NCBI GenBank assembly: GCA_001695595.3
Contig: MBPM02000149.1
Location: 1-64,000, forward strand
Direction of reading: 5' to 3'
Length of the DNA: 64,000 bases
Origin: Plasmopara viticola
Taxonomy: Eukaryota > Oomycota > Peronosporomycetes > Peronosporales > Peronosporaceae
In this document: positions 21,475 to 33,675 of the stretch, piece by piece
Position numbering within the stretch: the stretch's first letter is position 1
How the letters are laid out: each line of letters starts with the position of its first letter
Program-made: the position numbers and the translations under genes
Notes under the pieces: model-generated
Database searches by the model: none
What the model was told of the DNA's origin: nothing
What the model saw: the letters and a program-made list of their open reading frames with translations, nothing else

Positions 21475-22200
21475 AAATCAAGTTTTTTAAGACTAACAAC
21501 GAGTGCGTCTTCCACTGCATTGCCTGGCACACATTCCACAGCACCAGAAAGGATCATCGCACAAATAAGACTCAGATAATGGGTGCATTAGAGAGCTACT
21601 GCAATTTCAAAGTTTTAAAAAATCAAGCCCATTAACCAACTACAGCCCGATGAGGTTGAGGATTGCTTGATCTCGGTACCAAAGTGTATAGAATAGATGC
21701 AGCTTCGGGCTAAAGCTTGGACGAGGGGTATGACTCTATTAATATTCTATCGCACGAGATTAATGCTTATTGCATAAACAGCATCGATATGCCTTAATAT
21801 AAGTATTTATGTCCTGAGTGTGAGATGTTTTTTGTCAGCGCCAAAAAGCTGAAAACTCACAAGAAGAATCTGTAAATACTTGTAAGCTTTGCGAGCTTCC
21901 CCTATGAGCCAATTATATATGTAAAAACGATACGATCACTACTTACGAAGTATTTTTTATTTATCAAGGATGCTGACCATTGTATCGATCGCTTCATTGA
22001 TTATGACTTTGGGGCCATTCCTAAGCCTATTATGACTTTAGGGCCATTCCTAAGCCTACCGTGACTTAACACGGGATAATACTGTCTTAACGAACGAACA
22101 TATTCCTGTGTCGGTATCAGTAGCTGGTAATCAAACCGAGGGGGTTCGTTGGTTTGTAGGTGATGATGTCTTAGCCGCTCTGAGATCGTTTGGCGCCTTG
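21475..22200 (+). pseudogene. Polinton-type DNA polymerase B N-terminal relic, copy 2
   Basis: Frame KTNNECVFHCIAWHTFHSTR at 21,490 onward, then YDSINILSHEINAYCINSID, a zinc-finger-like YLCPECEMFF with KKLKTHKKNL, then TTYEVFF, DHCIDRFIDYDFGAIPKP and TNEHIPVSVSVAGNQTEG. Several stops and shifts. The upstream part present in copy 1 (3,540-4,115) is absent, and the sequence ends against the integrase tail on the other strand. Catalytic polymerase motifs are not present. Confidence 0.5.
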
Positions 22201-22740
22201 TAAAGGGTATGGCCATTTCTTGAAGGATTTGGACTCAATGGCAATCAACTACACCGATGACTGCTTTACTTCATCAAGCAGATTCTTTACCGTATGCCTG
22301 CTTTCGAGACGAATTAATGCGCTTGATCTGAGGCAAACTCCTTCTCAATTTTTCCGGCATTCACCTGATTATGACTCAGATCTGCTTTCATTGATTTGCA
22401 TTTTGCTTCATTTGGGGTCATACCAATCGAACGACGAAACGTGGTATTGTAATTTTCGATGACATCAGTGATGAGCTTTTGCGTATTTCTCTTATGAGAG
22501 ATATTAGGTATTCTCTGTCCAAATGTTCTGTATAATCGACCAATGTTTCACATAGTTCCACGATCACCTCGATCGTTGTTGAGTGATCGATTCTCCTGAA
22601 TTTAAAAAGTCACTGGGTCTGTAAGTTCATAATCTTTCTACCGAGTGGACCGCCAATAACGAATCGTGGTTTCAAAGATGACGCAATTTTCCGGTCTCCG
22701 TCGTCGGGAACATAGAAGTCGCATCTTCGCCGAATTATTA
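22201..22740 (-). pseudogene. Integrase C-terminal relic, copy 2
   Basis: Minus-strand counterpart of the integrase at 41,186-41,470; it keeps sequence antisense to the plus frame 22,190-22,462. Frameshifts prevent a long reading. Tail frame 22,001-22,216 (MAIPFTRRQTISERLRHHHL) overlaps the polymerase relic on the opposite strand. Confidence 0.4.
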
Positions 22741-23243
22741 ATACAATGTATCATTCTGCGATGAGTACGTAGGCACTTCATCTCCTTTGCAGCTTCCTGA
22801 CGATATACGTTAGGTCACCGTTTCCCGCATACGATATTTTGCGGATAAAGCAATTTCGTCCTTACTGTCGCCACAATCTAGCTAGCTGGGGCAGCTTCAC
22901 TCTTGAGAATTTGAAGTGCAAGACATTGCACCAGCCACACTGTTAATGTCACCGTAAATTGACATAAAGAAAGGCTGATATTAGTGAACGGATCATCCTG
23001 CTACTTAAAGATTTGTATTGCGTTTCTCAGGAGAAGGTTGAGTTTAATTCATTACTGTTATGACTGATATAGAAGGCTGGTAGTGGGCAAGCTTAGCTAT
23101 TCAGCGATGACCAAATCAAGTTGCTAGAGAAGCACAAGGTGTTTTATGCCTGCCCACCCCAAATAAAGCTTCTGTGTCATGGATCAAGCCTACATCAGAG
23201 GCTGCACTTGTCCGATAGGCTGCGAGTCAAAGAGGCTTACTCT
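22741..23243. other. Segment B, no gene seen
   Basis: Matches 5,460-5,975 and the complement of 40,563-41,060. No conserved open frame. Confidence 0.5.
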
Positions 23244-23610
23244 TTAAACAGCTAATCGAGCAAAGAAGTCTTTAAAATATCCCACAGCATCGTCGCGATA
23301 TTGCATGTGTACCGTTTGCGGTTCGCAATCGCCTCTCTTTATGCGATAAACAGAGTAAAGTTGGCACGATCGCTCCGGCAAACACTTGCCTGAATCTGCG
23401 CCTGCTAAAACTGCTAAGGAGTCTGGAGGTAAGAGTATTGTTGCTAGGTCAAGAGGCTCTTTTAGCCGAATGTAATCTCTTATATTGTTCAAATTGTCGT
23501 CAGACTGACCGGCCATGCGGAAGTTCTCACTCATCAAGACAAAAATCCCGCGGCAATTTCTAGCGGTGTAAACGCGACCTATATGATTTTCTACAAATAT
23601 TTCGCCAATG
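23244..23610 (-). pseudogene. Unknown element-associated protein U1, copy 2
   Basis: A 97-codon frame starting MMSENFRMAGQSDDNLNNIR, with LLPPDSLAVLAGADSGKCLP and VYRIKRGDCEPQTVHMQYRD. The reading continues upstream without a stop to NIGEIFVENHIGRVYTARNC (near 23,600), so the Met is not necessarily the start. The inverted arm keeps a diverged open copy (40,368-40,562); copy 1 (5,975-6,330) is more decayed. It lies upstream of the integrase on the same strand, so it may be a product of the same element. No family recognised. Confidence 0.4.
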
Positions 23611-24195
23611 TTGAGGACTAAAAACAGTCAGGGGAATAAGCCTACATTATCCTTAGGCTGACCTTACTGTTAGCGATTGTGAGAGCGAGGTTGCGATAGC
23701 CTTTGCCACCAGTGTACAGAAGGGTACGGACACGAATTGCTGGGGCTCAAAAGGTGTACTCTTTCAGGACAATGACTATACTAAAGGGATAGATAGGCCT
23801 TTAGGATGTACTTTATCCTAAAAAAAGGCCATGCACCGAGAAAAATGTTTATTTGCTTAGCGTACCAACAAGAATCTCCGAAAAATGTGCGTTGTGTAGC
23901 CCTTACGAGAGAAATTTCGTTCGTAAATTGAATGCGTAATACCGGCTATGCGCATGCTCGTTGAACTGCATCAAACTCTGCTTTAATGCTTAGATTCAGG
24001 GCTAAATTAATCCGCAGCACCGTGATTATCACGGTTTAATTGCACAATCGATTCTGGGACTAAGTAAATATAATGATTGCTTGGTCTGTGATCAAAAAGT
24101 GCTTGACCAAAAGTTGCAATTTCTATAAGTAGTGATTTAAAGAGGATTCACCTCAGAGATGACCTGGAACAGCAATGACAAGCCAAGATTAATCG
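23611..24195. other. Segment B, no gene seen
   Basis: Almost identical to 6,310-6,880, more diverged from 39,780-40,260 (complement). No open frame of note. Confidence 0.5.
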
Positions 24196-24600
24196 TTTGA
24201 GACCGGTTATAAATATACTCCCACCATGCCTTAAAGAAGTCATCATCTGTCTCGTTGTTACTCGTCTTTATACGAATATTAACCTCTGCACTGCCGATTG
24301 CACGCGTCTAAGATTGCGCTCAAAATCTACAAAGTGCGGCGACACCGGCCTTCTGAGACAGCTGGACTATACTGGGTCAGAGCTTCAGAGCTAGATAGAC
24401 ATTCGCGCGTCTCATAGTGAAAGTGTCGGACTTTGTGTCAAAAGTTTTGTTTTTCCGTACTCAGCTCCAGGATTGACCAGCTGCTCAAGCGCACTGCCTT
24501 TTGGGCAGTAAGCCTCTGAGTCTTATGGCCAAAAATGATAGTGGCAATGGGTACACTCAGCCGTCGTTATTGTAGCCATAATCGACTTACTTACAAAAGC
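24196..24600 (-). pseudogene. Unknown Cys-pair protein U2, copy 2
   Basis: Minus-strand reading with TTAECTHCHYHFWP, then DSEAYCPKGSALEQLVNPGA and a tail VQSAV; a later frame reads TDDDFFKAWWEYIYNRSQTI, NLGLSLLFQVISE. The inverted arm (39,340-39,780) also keeps ETRECLSC, giving two C-x2-C pairs about 45 residues apart, compatible with a zinc-binding fold. One in-frame stop follows FWP in both arms. Function unknown. Confidence 0.35.
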
Positions 24601-25020
24601 CCAGCGTTATAGAGAAACAACAAAGCATCTCAGGACTCATGTGAGGGTCAAAATCATCACAAATAGAATTTTTTTTACGACAACACAAGAAGTTGGGTGT
24701 ATCAACATTGTTTAAAATTAATTGATAGTGTAGGCTGGCCCATTTTTCATAATCGTTTGCTTTCAATATAACGATCTTGCGTCTCCTTGTATACACCCAA
24801 TGTATCCTCTCAGTTAGTAGTTTTTAGTACCACAAGCACCTTAATTTAATATAAACATTTCAAAAAATGTATTTTCTTTTGCTTACTAGGGGCAGAAGCA
24901 ATTGCGTTCCTTACTCAGCGGACAACATTAAGCGGCTTTTGAATTCTGATACGTGTTTCCGTTGAAAAATTGAACTCAAATTAAAGGTCTACAACCTCCA
25001 GAAACATTTAGCTTTACCGC
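24601..25020. other. Unassigned arm sequence
   Basis: Holds a 69-codon minus frame (24,587-24,796) with CCRKKNSICDDFDPHMSPEM; part of it is kept in the other arm near 39,250, where the frame is broken. No family recognised. Confidence 0.35.
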
Positions 25021-25810
25021 AGCACTGGAGTGTAAGCGCATTTGTACAAGCAGAAGTGTGTAAAGCTTCTCTGTGTTTGTACGGCATAGTCGAGTACAAA
25101 CTCAGCCATTGGCATCTTCTCGGCTCGCTTACCTAGTGCTTCAGTGCACATACAGCTTAGCTGTCTTCTGATACGTGTTTCGTCCTATTTTTTCTGACTT
25201 GAAAATAATGCGGTGAGAACATAAGTAATAGAAATGTATAGCGTTTGTCAAAGCGCAGCCAGAAACTACATAATTCTTTTTGACATGATCGTCTCCGCAA
25301 GACCAGAGTACTAGAAATATGTTTATAAAAAACCTAGGCTGTTTCTTCTCTGATGACATTAGCAGAAACCAAAGCTTTTATATCATCTCGCTTAGGCGGC
25401 GTACATACACGACAATGTTTGTGTCGCCACCAAAATTTGGCAAGCCAACAAAGGCGATGCTTGGAGGACTCATAGGTTCGCCACCATCGGCAGGTCCTGT
25501 AGTGCTAAAACCAGAGCTCTTTATAAAGCTGTCCATCTTCTCACTCATCGCGATATGCGATCGCTATCTATGTTCTGATTCCTCAGCTTTGGCCTCTGTG
25601 TCTGCATCAATAAATCGCACTAAAAGTTCTTACTTCACATCTGTCTTGTAAAATTAACAGTTTTGTCCGTCAGAAGATCTTCTGTTCTGCTAGTATCGAC
25701 CGGTTCTTTATCTAGTCTGTGCGAAAGTGCGTCGGCAAGCATAAATGCTTGCTCGATTTGTTTTCGTCGCTAGGATCAGATTTTACGACGAATGATAAGC
25801 ATCATCTTAT
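25021..25810 (-). mobile_element. Ty3/gypsy-like relic, left arm
   Basis: Minus-strand pieces: LADALSHRLDKEPVD near 25,740 recalls the end of gypsy RNase H (ADALSRRPD), and KMPMAEFVLDYAVQTQRSFT near 25,095 recalls the integrase stretch LPMAEFALN-A---TG-TP. Between them lies GFSTTGPADGGEPMSPPSIA, FVGLPNFGGDTNIVVYVRRL, which I cannot place; it could be gag-like. The 110-codon plus frame at 25,319-25,651 is its antisense. Counterpart in the right arm: 38,110-38,900 (+). Confidence 0.4.
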
Positions 25811-27809
25811 ATGCTAAGTTTCTTAAGGATATCCGCAAGGGTTCGTGCGACAGCCCTTATCAGCCTCAACTGAAAAAAGATAAATTTTCCACGATGATAA
25901 GCAGTAACGCTCAAACAATAAGACGGCTGGAAGCGTCGCAAGCGACACCCATTTTTTTGGCTTATCTAACAGTGCTGAACGAGGAGCGTCACAAGAGCTT
26001 TATTCAAAGATACAAAACAAATCTAAATGCTGGCTCTCCCATCATCCTGTAACAGTAAAGAAACTCAAAATCAATGTTAAACGCAAGAGAGCAAAAGCTC
26101 TACGTTGTCTGTATGGCCAGCATTGTGCTGATGCAAATAGGTGGTAGGACCAAGAACTTACTCAAAAAAGTTTAGAAACGTGGCGTAGGTTAAGCTTAAA
26201 CGGCTCTTTTGGGGTCTGCGCGAGCCCTATGACTACTTATAAAAATCAAGTGCTCGAAATGCTTACCACAAGTACAAATTTATCGATGTTGGTGTAAAGT
26301 TTATTGATTCCAATGTGACCAGACGCTCCCTATGTGATCTGATTGGACCATCATAGGCGCTTGATTTTTGGCTATAGACTGATGCATCGTTCAGTCACAA
26401 CCATTATAGCCGCCCGATTTTCGGCTTGGATTGGTATTCGTCAAATTATTTCTATGGTAAAAAAACTCGTAGTGGTCAAAACACTTGTGTGGCTGGACAA
26501 TTTAAACACAACCGGGTATCTACTAGCTGCTTACTTGGTTAGCTAAGTGCACTGAGAGCTGTATGGAATTATATCAACATTTGTTTTTGAATTTGGTCGT
26601 AATTACGTATCAAACTAAGTGCACAATTTAAGTATTGCCAGAACATGTTGTTTAGTAGCACGTTCTTTCTAAAACGAGGATTTGTGCAGATTTGGTTGCA
26701 CTGTTAAGCCTACTATACACACAAAGAATGGCTTTAGGGTCTTCGAAAGACGCTACCGATGGAATAAGTTTTGAGGTGTGCTGCTTGGGTATAGAGCGTA
26801 AATCCCGCTCGTAGATGTCGGATGTCGTGGACGTTCGAGTTGCTTTGCATAAGGAAGGCAATGCTGCTGCCATAGATCTAGCACAATTTCAGGCAGTGCA
26901 TACTGTGGATCCGGCAGAAGAAGAAATAAGTTTCAAATCTTTTTACTGGGTAAGGAGGGGAATTCTAGCAGGATGACAGTCAACAGTAGATTTGACGGGA
27001 TGACACGTTACCCTGCACAGGAGAGGTCGCAAAAACAATCTTGGCCTAAGTGTCGAGAGTGCGACCATGCTACACGAAGACTGTACGTTAATATTAACGA
27101 CTTTTAATTCTCCCTCTAAATCTTATTCAGCGCATAATCTTCCTACCTTCTGCAAATTCGACCTATAACTATTTGGATGGAGGATGTATACCCATAAATG
27201 ACAGAAATGCTTGTTGTGCACCAGAAGCGAATATTTGAAACTCATCTAACGGATGTGACGGTCTTTAATCATGTGCTGTATCCGGCAGGCATTAAATAAA
27301 ATAGTGACAGGTGCCAGCATGCAACATATTTCTGGGCGAGTAATTTGTTTGATTATCACGCTGCTTGAGAGAATCGGTCGACTGATGTTGTCTCATCGTC
27401 ACCGTTTGATTTTATACTAGCTTATTTAAAAACAAGCAATCCTCTACACGGATACCATTGTTAGGTCAATCAAATGATGCGCTTATACTGGCATTATAAA
27501 CATAGATTGTAATGACCAACACCAGCAAAGTTTATTGACAAAAGTCAATTTGCTCGGTCAGTTAGCGCAATCGCATATGATTAAAGTTTATTTAGTACTC
27601 ACGATAGAATTGTTATCGCAACAACCGACCAAATTGAGGAATTCGCCAAATATTACATTATCGATGTTACTCAGACTCCGATGGTGACATGCGCGGTGAT
27701 GAAGAATGGAGCCTTACAAAAAACAGAATTGACATACCGCCTTTTGTATTACAAAATTAGAGAATTTACATTGTTTAGCTAAATTGCTTTTACGTGTACC
27801 ACATTACTC
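25811..27809. other. Arm sequence without recognised gene
   Basis: 2 kb of AT-rich DNA matching the complement of about 35,000-38,110. Frames at 25,792-26,052 (+) and 26,652-26,873 (-) are not kept in the other arm. Nothing recognised. Confidence 0.5.
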
Positions 27810-27810
27810 T

Positions 27811-28445
27811 TGCCTGACCAACAGTTCATCATGGCAATGGTAGACAAGTCTCTAGTTAAGAGGACGCTGAAGGCTATCACTTTGCCTCTAAAAGGTACCG
27901 AAGTCTTTGCCAATGACCTCAATTTACGCAGTTATTACTATTTAAAAAAGAACATTGGCCCAAAATATGTGGAACATCTCGTGACGCCCTACAATCTGGT
28001 TGGTCGCGAGTTCGTGGCTAAATTGTTAAGAAGAAGAAGGAATTTACTCGCTTCCTTACAAATTTACCAGCCATTGCGCTCGAGTTTCTCGACGTACTCC
28101 TTAGACAATTTGACCACTATAAAAGCGAACTTACGTACATTCATTGTTATTGTTTCTCTAACGCAGACGATGTAAAAAAGGATGTTAAGGAGGTAAGTTC
28201 ACGTGATTGGTTGGTTATTAATTACACATAACAATTATTCGCCGTTATAGCGTGCAGAAAAGATATTGGGCGGTGCGTTAGATCCAGAGCGAACGTCGTG
28301 CCACCTTGTGCGGGATGTTGCTCCTAAAAAGGTCATGGTCTGCATCTCGTTCTGGCTGCCCGAAGCAATTGCGTTTAGTTCCGAGCGTCAAGCATCAAAA
28401 TTGAGTGACTATAAGCGACGAAAGGTTGAGGCGACAGCTTCATAA
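27811..28445 (+). pseudogene. TRM5: tRNA m1G37 methyltransferase (Trm5) copy, internally deleted
   Basis: Trm5 methylates G37 next to the tRNA anticodon. This copy starts like the 34,976 copy (FIMAMVDKSLVKRTLK), then jumps directly to LPLKGTEVFANDLNLRSYYY, skipping about 220 codons including the substrate-binding domain and the first SAM-binding loop. After GREFVAKL the frame shifts. A GTAAGT...TATAG intron follows VKE, and the last exon is still readable: RAEKILGGALDPERTSCHLV, RDVAPKKVMVCISFWLPEAI, YKRRKVEATAS, stop at 28,443-28,445. The last exon is therefore less damaged than in the right arm. Confidence 0.85.
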
Positions 28446-28640
28446 GTGCGAGAAAAAAGATGAAAAATTAAGTGTTGTCCGGTTTATTTTGCGAGCGCAG
28501 CACAGCAATATGACAGATATTGTAATTGTGTAATTCTGCAATGTTACACGAAGCTACTCTCGTACGACGCCGTCTGTACAAAGACCCAATCATGAAGCTC
28601 CATGGCTGTAAGAATGCGTCCAGTGGACAACATGACGCAT
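28446..28640. repeat. Inner end of the left arm of the large inverted repeat
   Basis: Matches the complement of about 33,460-33,675; similarity stops near 28,640 (GACGCATTAG) and 33,460. Confidence 0.6.
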
Positions 28641-29479
28641 TAGTTTTAGCTTGGCAATAGAATCGCAGAGATCCAAACCGTCTTAATGCACGTGCAGGAG
28701 ATTTCAGTCTATGCAAATGGCAAATCACACCATGGACATCGTTACGCAAATTGAAAAATAAATTAAATATTATGTATACCACGTACAAAAACGGCACCGC
28801 GATCTTGTGAAACGGATCCAAATTATGAAGGTTCTTCAATTGTAGGCATTATCAGGGGATTCTAAAGCTATATAACCTCGAATCAGTTGGGGCTACTAAA
28901 TTCTTGTTTAAGGCATATGTCGATAGCACCTCAAAGGTTGCGATCATACAGATGAAAATAGCTACAAAAACTATATGCTCTTGACGAATCCGTATTGAAT
29001 AAGACTTGTATGCAGCAAACGTTATGTCCGGATTTGATATCCTCGAAGGATTCCAGGATCTTATATCCCTAATCGTTAATCCGCTTACGCCATTGGATCT
29101 TTCACTGGATAAATAAGATAGGCATGATATGACTTTATATCATGCCTGAAAAACTGTGAAGCCACGCGGCGACAGCTGCCACACAAGAATTGTGAGCCAA
29201 TTAAGGCTCTTGACCAAAAAGACAAATTTGACATGGTACGGAAAGCACTTGTCAACGACACTGTGCTTAAATGCCAAACAGAAAAGGCGATCAGCTCGAG
29301 CTTGCAATATGCTGAACAGTGCAGCGATGTTTGCCCAACAACCTGGTTCAATTAAGGTCATAATTCTCATATCGTGTTATGGATGTACATTTTGTAGTGC
29401 ACTGAATCTGATAGATGGCTTCTACAAAATCCGAAAAAGAAGTGAAATATACTCCTCAGGATAATAAATATGCTTAGTG
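28641..29479. other. Inverted-repeat spacer, left part
   Basis: Unique to the spacer. A reading without ATG near 29,130-29,355 (+) gives PIKALDQKDKFDMVRKALVN, DTVLKCQTEKAISSSLQYAE, QCSDVCPTTWFN, and another near 29,010-29,115 gives GFDILEGFQDLISLIVNPLT. They look like real protein remnants but match no family I know. Confidence 0.35.
29120..29147. repeat. Perfect 11-bp inverted repeat, 6-nt loop
   Basis: AGGCATGATAT GACTTT ATATCATGCCT. It sits between the two unidentified readings of the spacer. Confidence 0.7.
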
Positions 29480-29960
29480 ACATGCTATAAAGAGCAAAAA
29501 AGTTAGCCCTGGCGACGGTAAATTACTTGGTCTTACACTCGTGTCGACCGTTAAAGGCTCATTACCGAACACATTTTGACAATATTTAATCACATCCACT
29601 ATGACAAGAATTATTGGGTGCAAGAGGCCCATTTAGGCCAATTGACGCTTTTGAGAAACGCTGAACTCTTCATTGATATCGACAAATGTAACTTTGCGGA
29701 AGATAAGCTTTGATATCCTAGCTTCTCTTTAAGCAGTCTTGCGGTTTAGGCGAACAAAGGGACAATGAAAATCGTTTTAGCTTGTCTTCCTCATATTTTG
29801 AGAAAAATTGAGGAAATTGGTAAACCTAGCCAGCTATTTGCCCAAGTACGTTTCTGGCTATGCAGATTTCGCGAAGCCTCTATCCGATCAGTTAAGATAA
29901 AATGTTGGTAGAGCCTTCAGCAAACACGTATTTTAGATTTGCCAGACGCTTAGCTGTATT
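29480..29960 (+). mobile_element. Ty3/gypsy reverse transcriptase end, relic
   Basis: LRNAELFIDIDKCNFAEDKL (29,651-29,710) matches the gypsy RT thumb pattern (L---L---KC-F), followed by YPSFSLSSLAV-ANKGTMKI and HILRKIEEIGKP, equivalent to the LGF-VS--G---  and  P----LR-F-G segments after RT. Stops and shifts are frequent; the active-site YxDD lies outside or is lost. Confidence 0.55.
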
Positions 29961-31199
29961 TACGAGGTGAGGACAGCCGTTAATGAGTTATTCTGCTCCA
30001 ATCCAGCTGCCAAACAAAATTTTTGCTTAAGTCAATTGCAAGGCACTTTTTGCTATAAAGTGCGTTCTAGTAATGTACCAAATGCATCTTCTGGGTTACA
30101 AAATTTTTGTAAGGTCATAGTTGTTTTTATATTTGTAAAAGATAAAATATGCGTAGAATACAATCTCAACGTGCTTGCTCTATAACATTCGCGTAGGCTT
30201 GTTTTATGTTGGTCCACACTGGTAGCGGTTATAGGAGTTAATTCTTCAGATACACAAAGACCAAGGCCATTGTAGCTCAGTGTGATGGTAGTGATAGCGT
30301 TTCTCAAGACACGAAGATTGGCGACGGGCTTGTATTTAACACCATTCTGTCTGGAAGGCCGCATTTTTTAAGCCCATATCCATTGTCTGCCTTGCTCATG
30401 CCGTTTTCATCGGTCGAACAGTAGCATGCGCTCCACCTTATACAGGCAATACATAAACTATATACCCTGCGGTACGACACGCCAAAAATATAGTCGAGGC
30501 TATCGATATCTGTTCGGTCCGTTGAAATTGATCGATACTATTAAGGTGTCAAAGAGTAAGCCACGATTTTGACCCTCTGAAACGTTTTGCAGGTCTTTAC
30601 ATACTTTGGTATGTACATGGGGGCCACCAATATGATGTGGTTACCGCACAAAACAGTTACCCTCCGTCCTAATGACCGTCAATTGAAGCATTAGGTGGTT
30701 CCAGAAGTAGTCTACTTTGTGGGTTTCAAAACAGCTCAAAATGTTCCTACTTTGTATATCATATCAAAAAAAAATAGCCACCTAAAGCCCCATGCTAAAG
30801 CAAGCTGTCCTTAGCTTGGGATGCTGGTAGCTATTCGACCCCTTTTGAATTTAAGGTCCCTGCCATCATTTCACTATGCGGCTTTTTTTAAACTGTAAAG
30901 CGTCCAGCCCTCCAGACCCATTTAAGTAGGGCAGCCACACTTTTGGGTGTGTCTACTATTCCACTCTAGTGACCCATCTCCGGCCGCCTTAATTCAGACC
31001 CTATGAGTATGCCTCTTGGTCTCAGGTCGAGCGACTAACAACCCGATCCACACGGTTTAGTGCTCCTTCGAAATAGTATTTAATCTTATAACAATGCAAC
31101 TGTGGTCGGTGTCAATTTGTTAAAGCTGGCTTTAAAACGTTCATTTTCGGTAATAAAGCGCACTAGAGGCTATAGAGCAGCATACATTACATATACTCA
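29961..31199. other. Spacer, no gene recognised
   Basis: Small frames at 29,967-30,185 and 30,053-30,364 overlap on opposite strands. Text near 30,900-31,060 (ACCCATCTCCGGCCGCCTTA) could be gypsy LTR, but no terminal repeats were found. Confidence 0.35.
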
Positions 31200-31445
31200 A
31201 TGAGTTCGTTTGTCAATCAAGCTTTCAAACCTGCTTGTACAACTCATCTCGTAGCCTTGTCTGCGCTAAAATGCATCGGCAATCACATTAAGTTGACGTG
31301 GCTTGTATGTAGTGCGAAAGCTATATTGCGGATGTTAGTCACAAAGATACTGATTGCCGTTCTCGGAAATGCGTCGTCGAAACAGATTACGAAGGAATTG
31401 CAGCTCAGAGGTCGCACCCGTAACATTAACAGTGCATGCTTCATG
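31200..31445 (-). mobile_element. Ty3/gypsy RNase H end, relic (opposite strand)
   Basis: Minus reading RTTYKPRQLNVIADAF, then RRQGYEMS, fits the gypsy signature YKPG--N-VADALSRRPDYE. Preceded by SELQFLRNLFRRRISENGNQ. The plus-strand frame at 31,200-31,478 is its antisense. Orientation is opposite to the RT relic at 29.6 kb, so at least two gypsy copies are mixed here. Confidence 0.5.
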
Positions 31446-33459
31446 GCTCCCTTCAGCAGCCTCAGATTGCGTGACTAGGTCATGAGGACTCGCTCATGTT
31501 TCTTGTTATCGAGTTGATTTATCATGGTTGAAAAGGAAAGTTCAAAAAGACGTTCGACAGCATTACATCGTCTTGCAAAAAAAAGCACGCTTGCTGTAGT
31601 CTTTCCTTGATAATATCGATAGTATTCTGGTGCTGGCCGCCCCAGCACTACCAAGTGGAAAATTACCAAATTTTTAATGTATCAATCTTAAAAATAAACT
31701 TGCTATGATTATTTACGCTTGTGCGTAAACATGACATAAGCTGGAATTGAGTGCGGCTAAACAGGATTTTAGTTGATCGCATCGTGATGAGCAGGATGCA
31801 TGCCTCACCAGGCTTTGCTTGCCATTTACAGCCAGTCGCGCTTACGCCCGCCGTGTGATGTGCTGTACTTGTGATTAAGTCTCATTTCAATACGTTTAAA
31901 TTTTAAAAGTTTCCCTTTTGGTTGCTGCAATTTTTTGTCTTAAAATCGAATAAAGTGACGGCTTCTGGCTTGAAAGGCGCGCTAAAAAAATATCCCACAA
32001 GGAGACGTTTAGATTGAATGGATCTATATATTCACTCACTGATTGTAAATGCTGTAAATCGTCGTCCAATCGATCTTGCTTCGCTGGTGCACAGCGATTA
32101 TCGTGGCACAAGTTGCTTACCACAGCAGATGTTGCATACAAGAGACGCACCCTTTTCATCTCATCTGCTTATTCTACGCTGTCCCAGAAGGCACATCCAA
32201 ACTCGTGGGGATAAACGCGTTCGGTTTAACCGAGCGCGCCCGTGTTGGGTGAGGTAAGGGAATGCTTGGCTCAAATTCGTGTGCTCGCTGTCTCAGCTCG
32301 CTTTACTAGCCGGCAAATAAGTTTTTGCCAATATGTCCATTAGTCAGCTAGCGAGACTGCTCTTGACGCTTCTATGATCAAAATAGACTTATTTATATAA
32401 GCAATTAACAGCTTAGTTGATCGTCGTGCCACGGCAAATGTGCTCCTCTTGGAGGCCTTGCTAGACGTGTCAGAATCTAAGAATCTCGAATCACTCGAAC
32501 TTTCGCGTGTTTGACTTTATTAAAAGCCTAAATATATCGATGTGGTGCTCCTGAGCTTAAAAATGTATTATATGAAAATGGCTTTGATCGCCTTGTAGGC
32601 AGTGTACATTGCGCCTTGGCTAAAGAAACCATTACCATCTTATAATCCGGTATATCACTAAAATGAGGTGTCCAAAGAAATAGTAGAAAATTTGCCACTA
32701 TGTAGAAGAGCTAGGCACGAGATTAATCCTGTGCCGGGAATACACTAATGTGTTGGCAGGCAAAGTCAACTGCTACGAGAGCAGTGTGAGCTCATTGATA
32801 GTTTTTTCGTCAAATCGGCAAAAAATGTATGATAGGGAGTTTATGTGTAAAAAGATCATAAAGAAGGCGACCACATTATGCTTGTAATAAGCCGAGCTTC
32901 CGCTTAAGATTTGTGTTAAGAAAGGGTGTGTCACTATACAACTTGTACGTGTGTACGGTGTATAGTGCCCTGAGATCAGTAAATTCTAGTTTTTTTTTAA
33001 TTCAAAGGACGACGTCGGCTATACCCCTTACGACGGTTTGTAAGGGTTGCGATATGCTACCGAAGCGATTATTAATGCCACATAGCTATCGAGCACCCTC
33101 ACAAGATGTAGACACTATTATTCCGACCAACTAAGGCTAAGATACATATTTTGACAATTTGTCTTGTCCACAGCCAGATCATTTTGCTGTGGAGGCTCTT
33201 CTAGGCCGCGAAAGATAAAATTTTGGGGCCATGATGATTATGGCAACATCGGCAATTTTTGTCATTGCGGCTGAGGGGATTAAAGACACCGGCTATTTTG
33301 TCAGCGTCCATGGGGTTTGGGCGAACCCTGGGATAGTAAAAGTCACCCTACGGTGCGACTTCGAACGATTTGAATTAGCAGCTGGGCATTTTTACTTACT
33401 TTGCTCGAGTGAAATGCTAGCATTGCAGGTCTCACAAAGTGCATACGACATTGTTGTAA
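31446..33459. other. Inverted-repeat spacer, right part
   Basis: No recognised gene. Overlapping 66-90 codon frames on both strands at 31,896-32,257 and 33,231-33,503 have no motif. Confidence 0.45.
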
Positions 33460-33675
33460 TAATGCGTCAAAGTGTCCACTGGACTCATTCTTTACTGTAT
33501 TAATTGTACAGCCAGTGAGCTTCATGAATGGGTCATTGTACAGACGGCGTTTTACGGGAGTAACTTCGTGTAACATTGCAGAATTACACAATACAATATC
33601 TGTCATGTTGCTGTGCTGCGCTCGCAAAATAAACCGGACAACACTTAATTTTAACATCATTTTTACTCGCACTTA

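Noticed and set aside
25319..25651. 110-codon frame conserved in both arms (also 38,261-38,593)
   Set aside because: The opposite strand reads as a more protein-like sequence (FVGLPNFGGDTNIVVYVRRL) in the same place, and conservation is explained by recent duplication.
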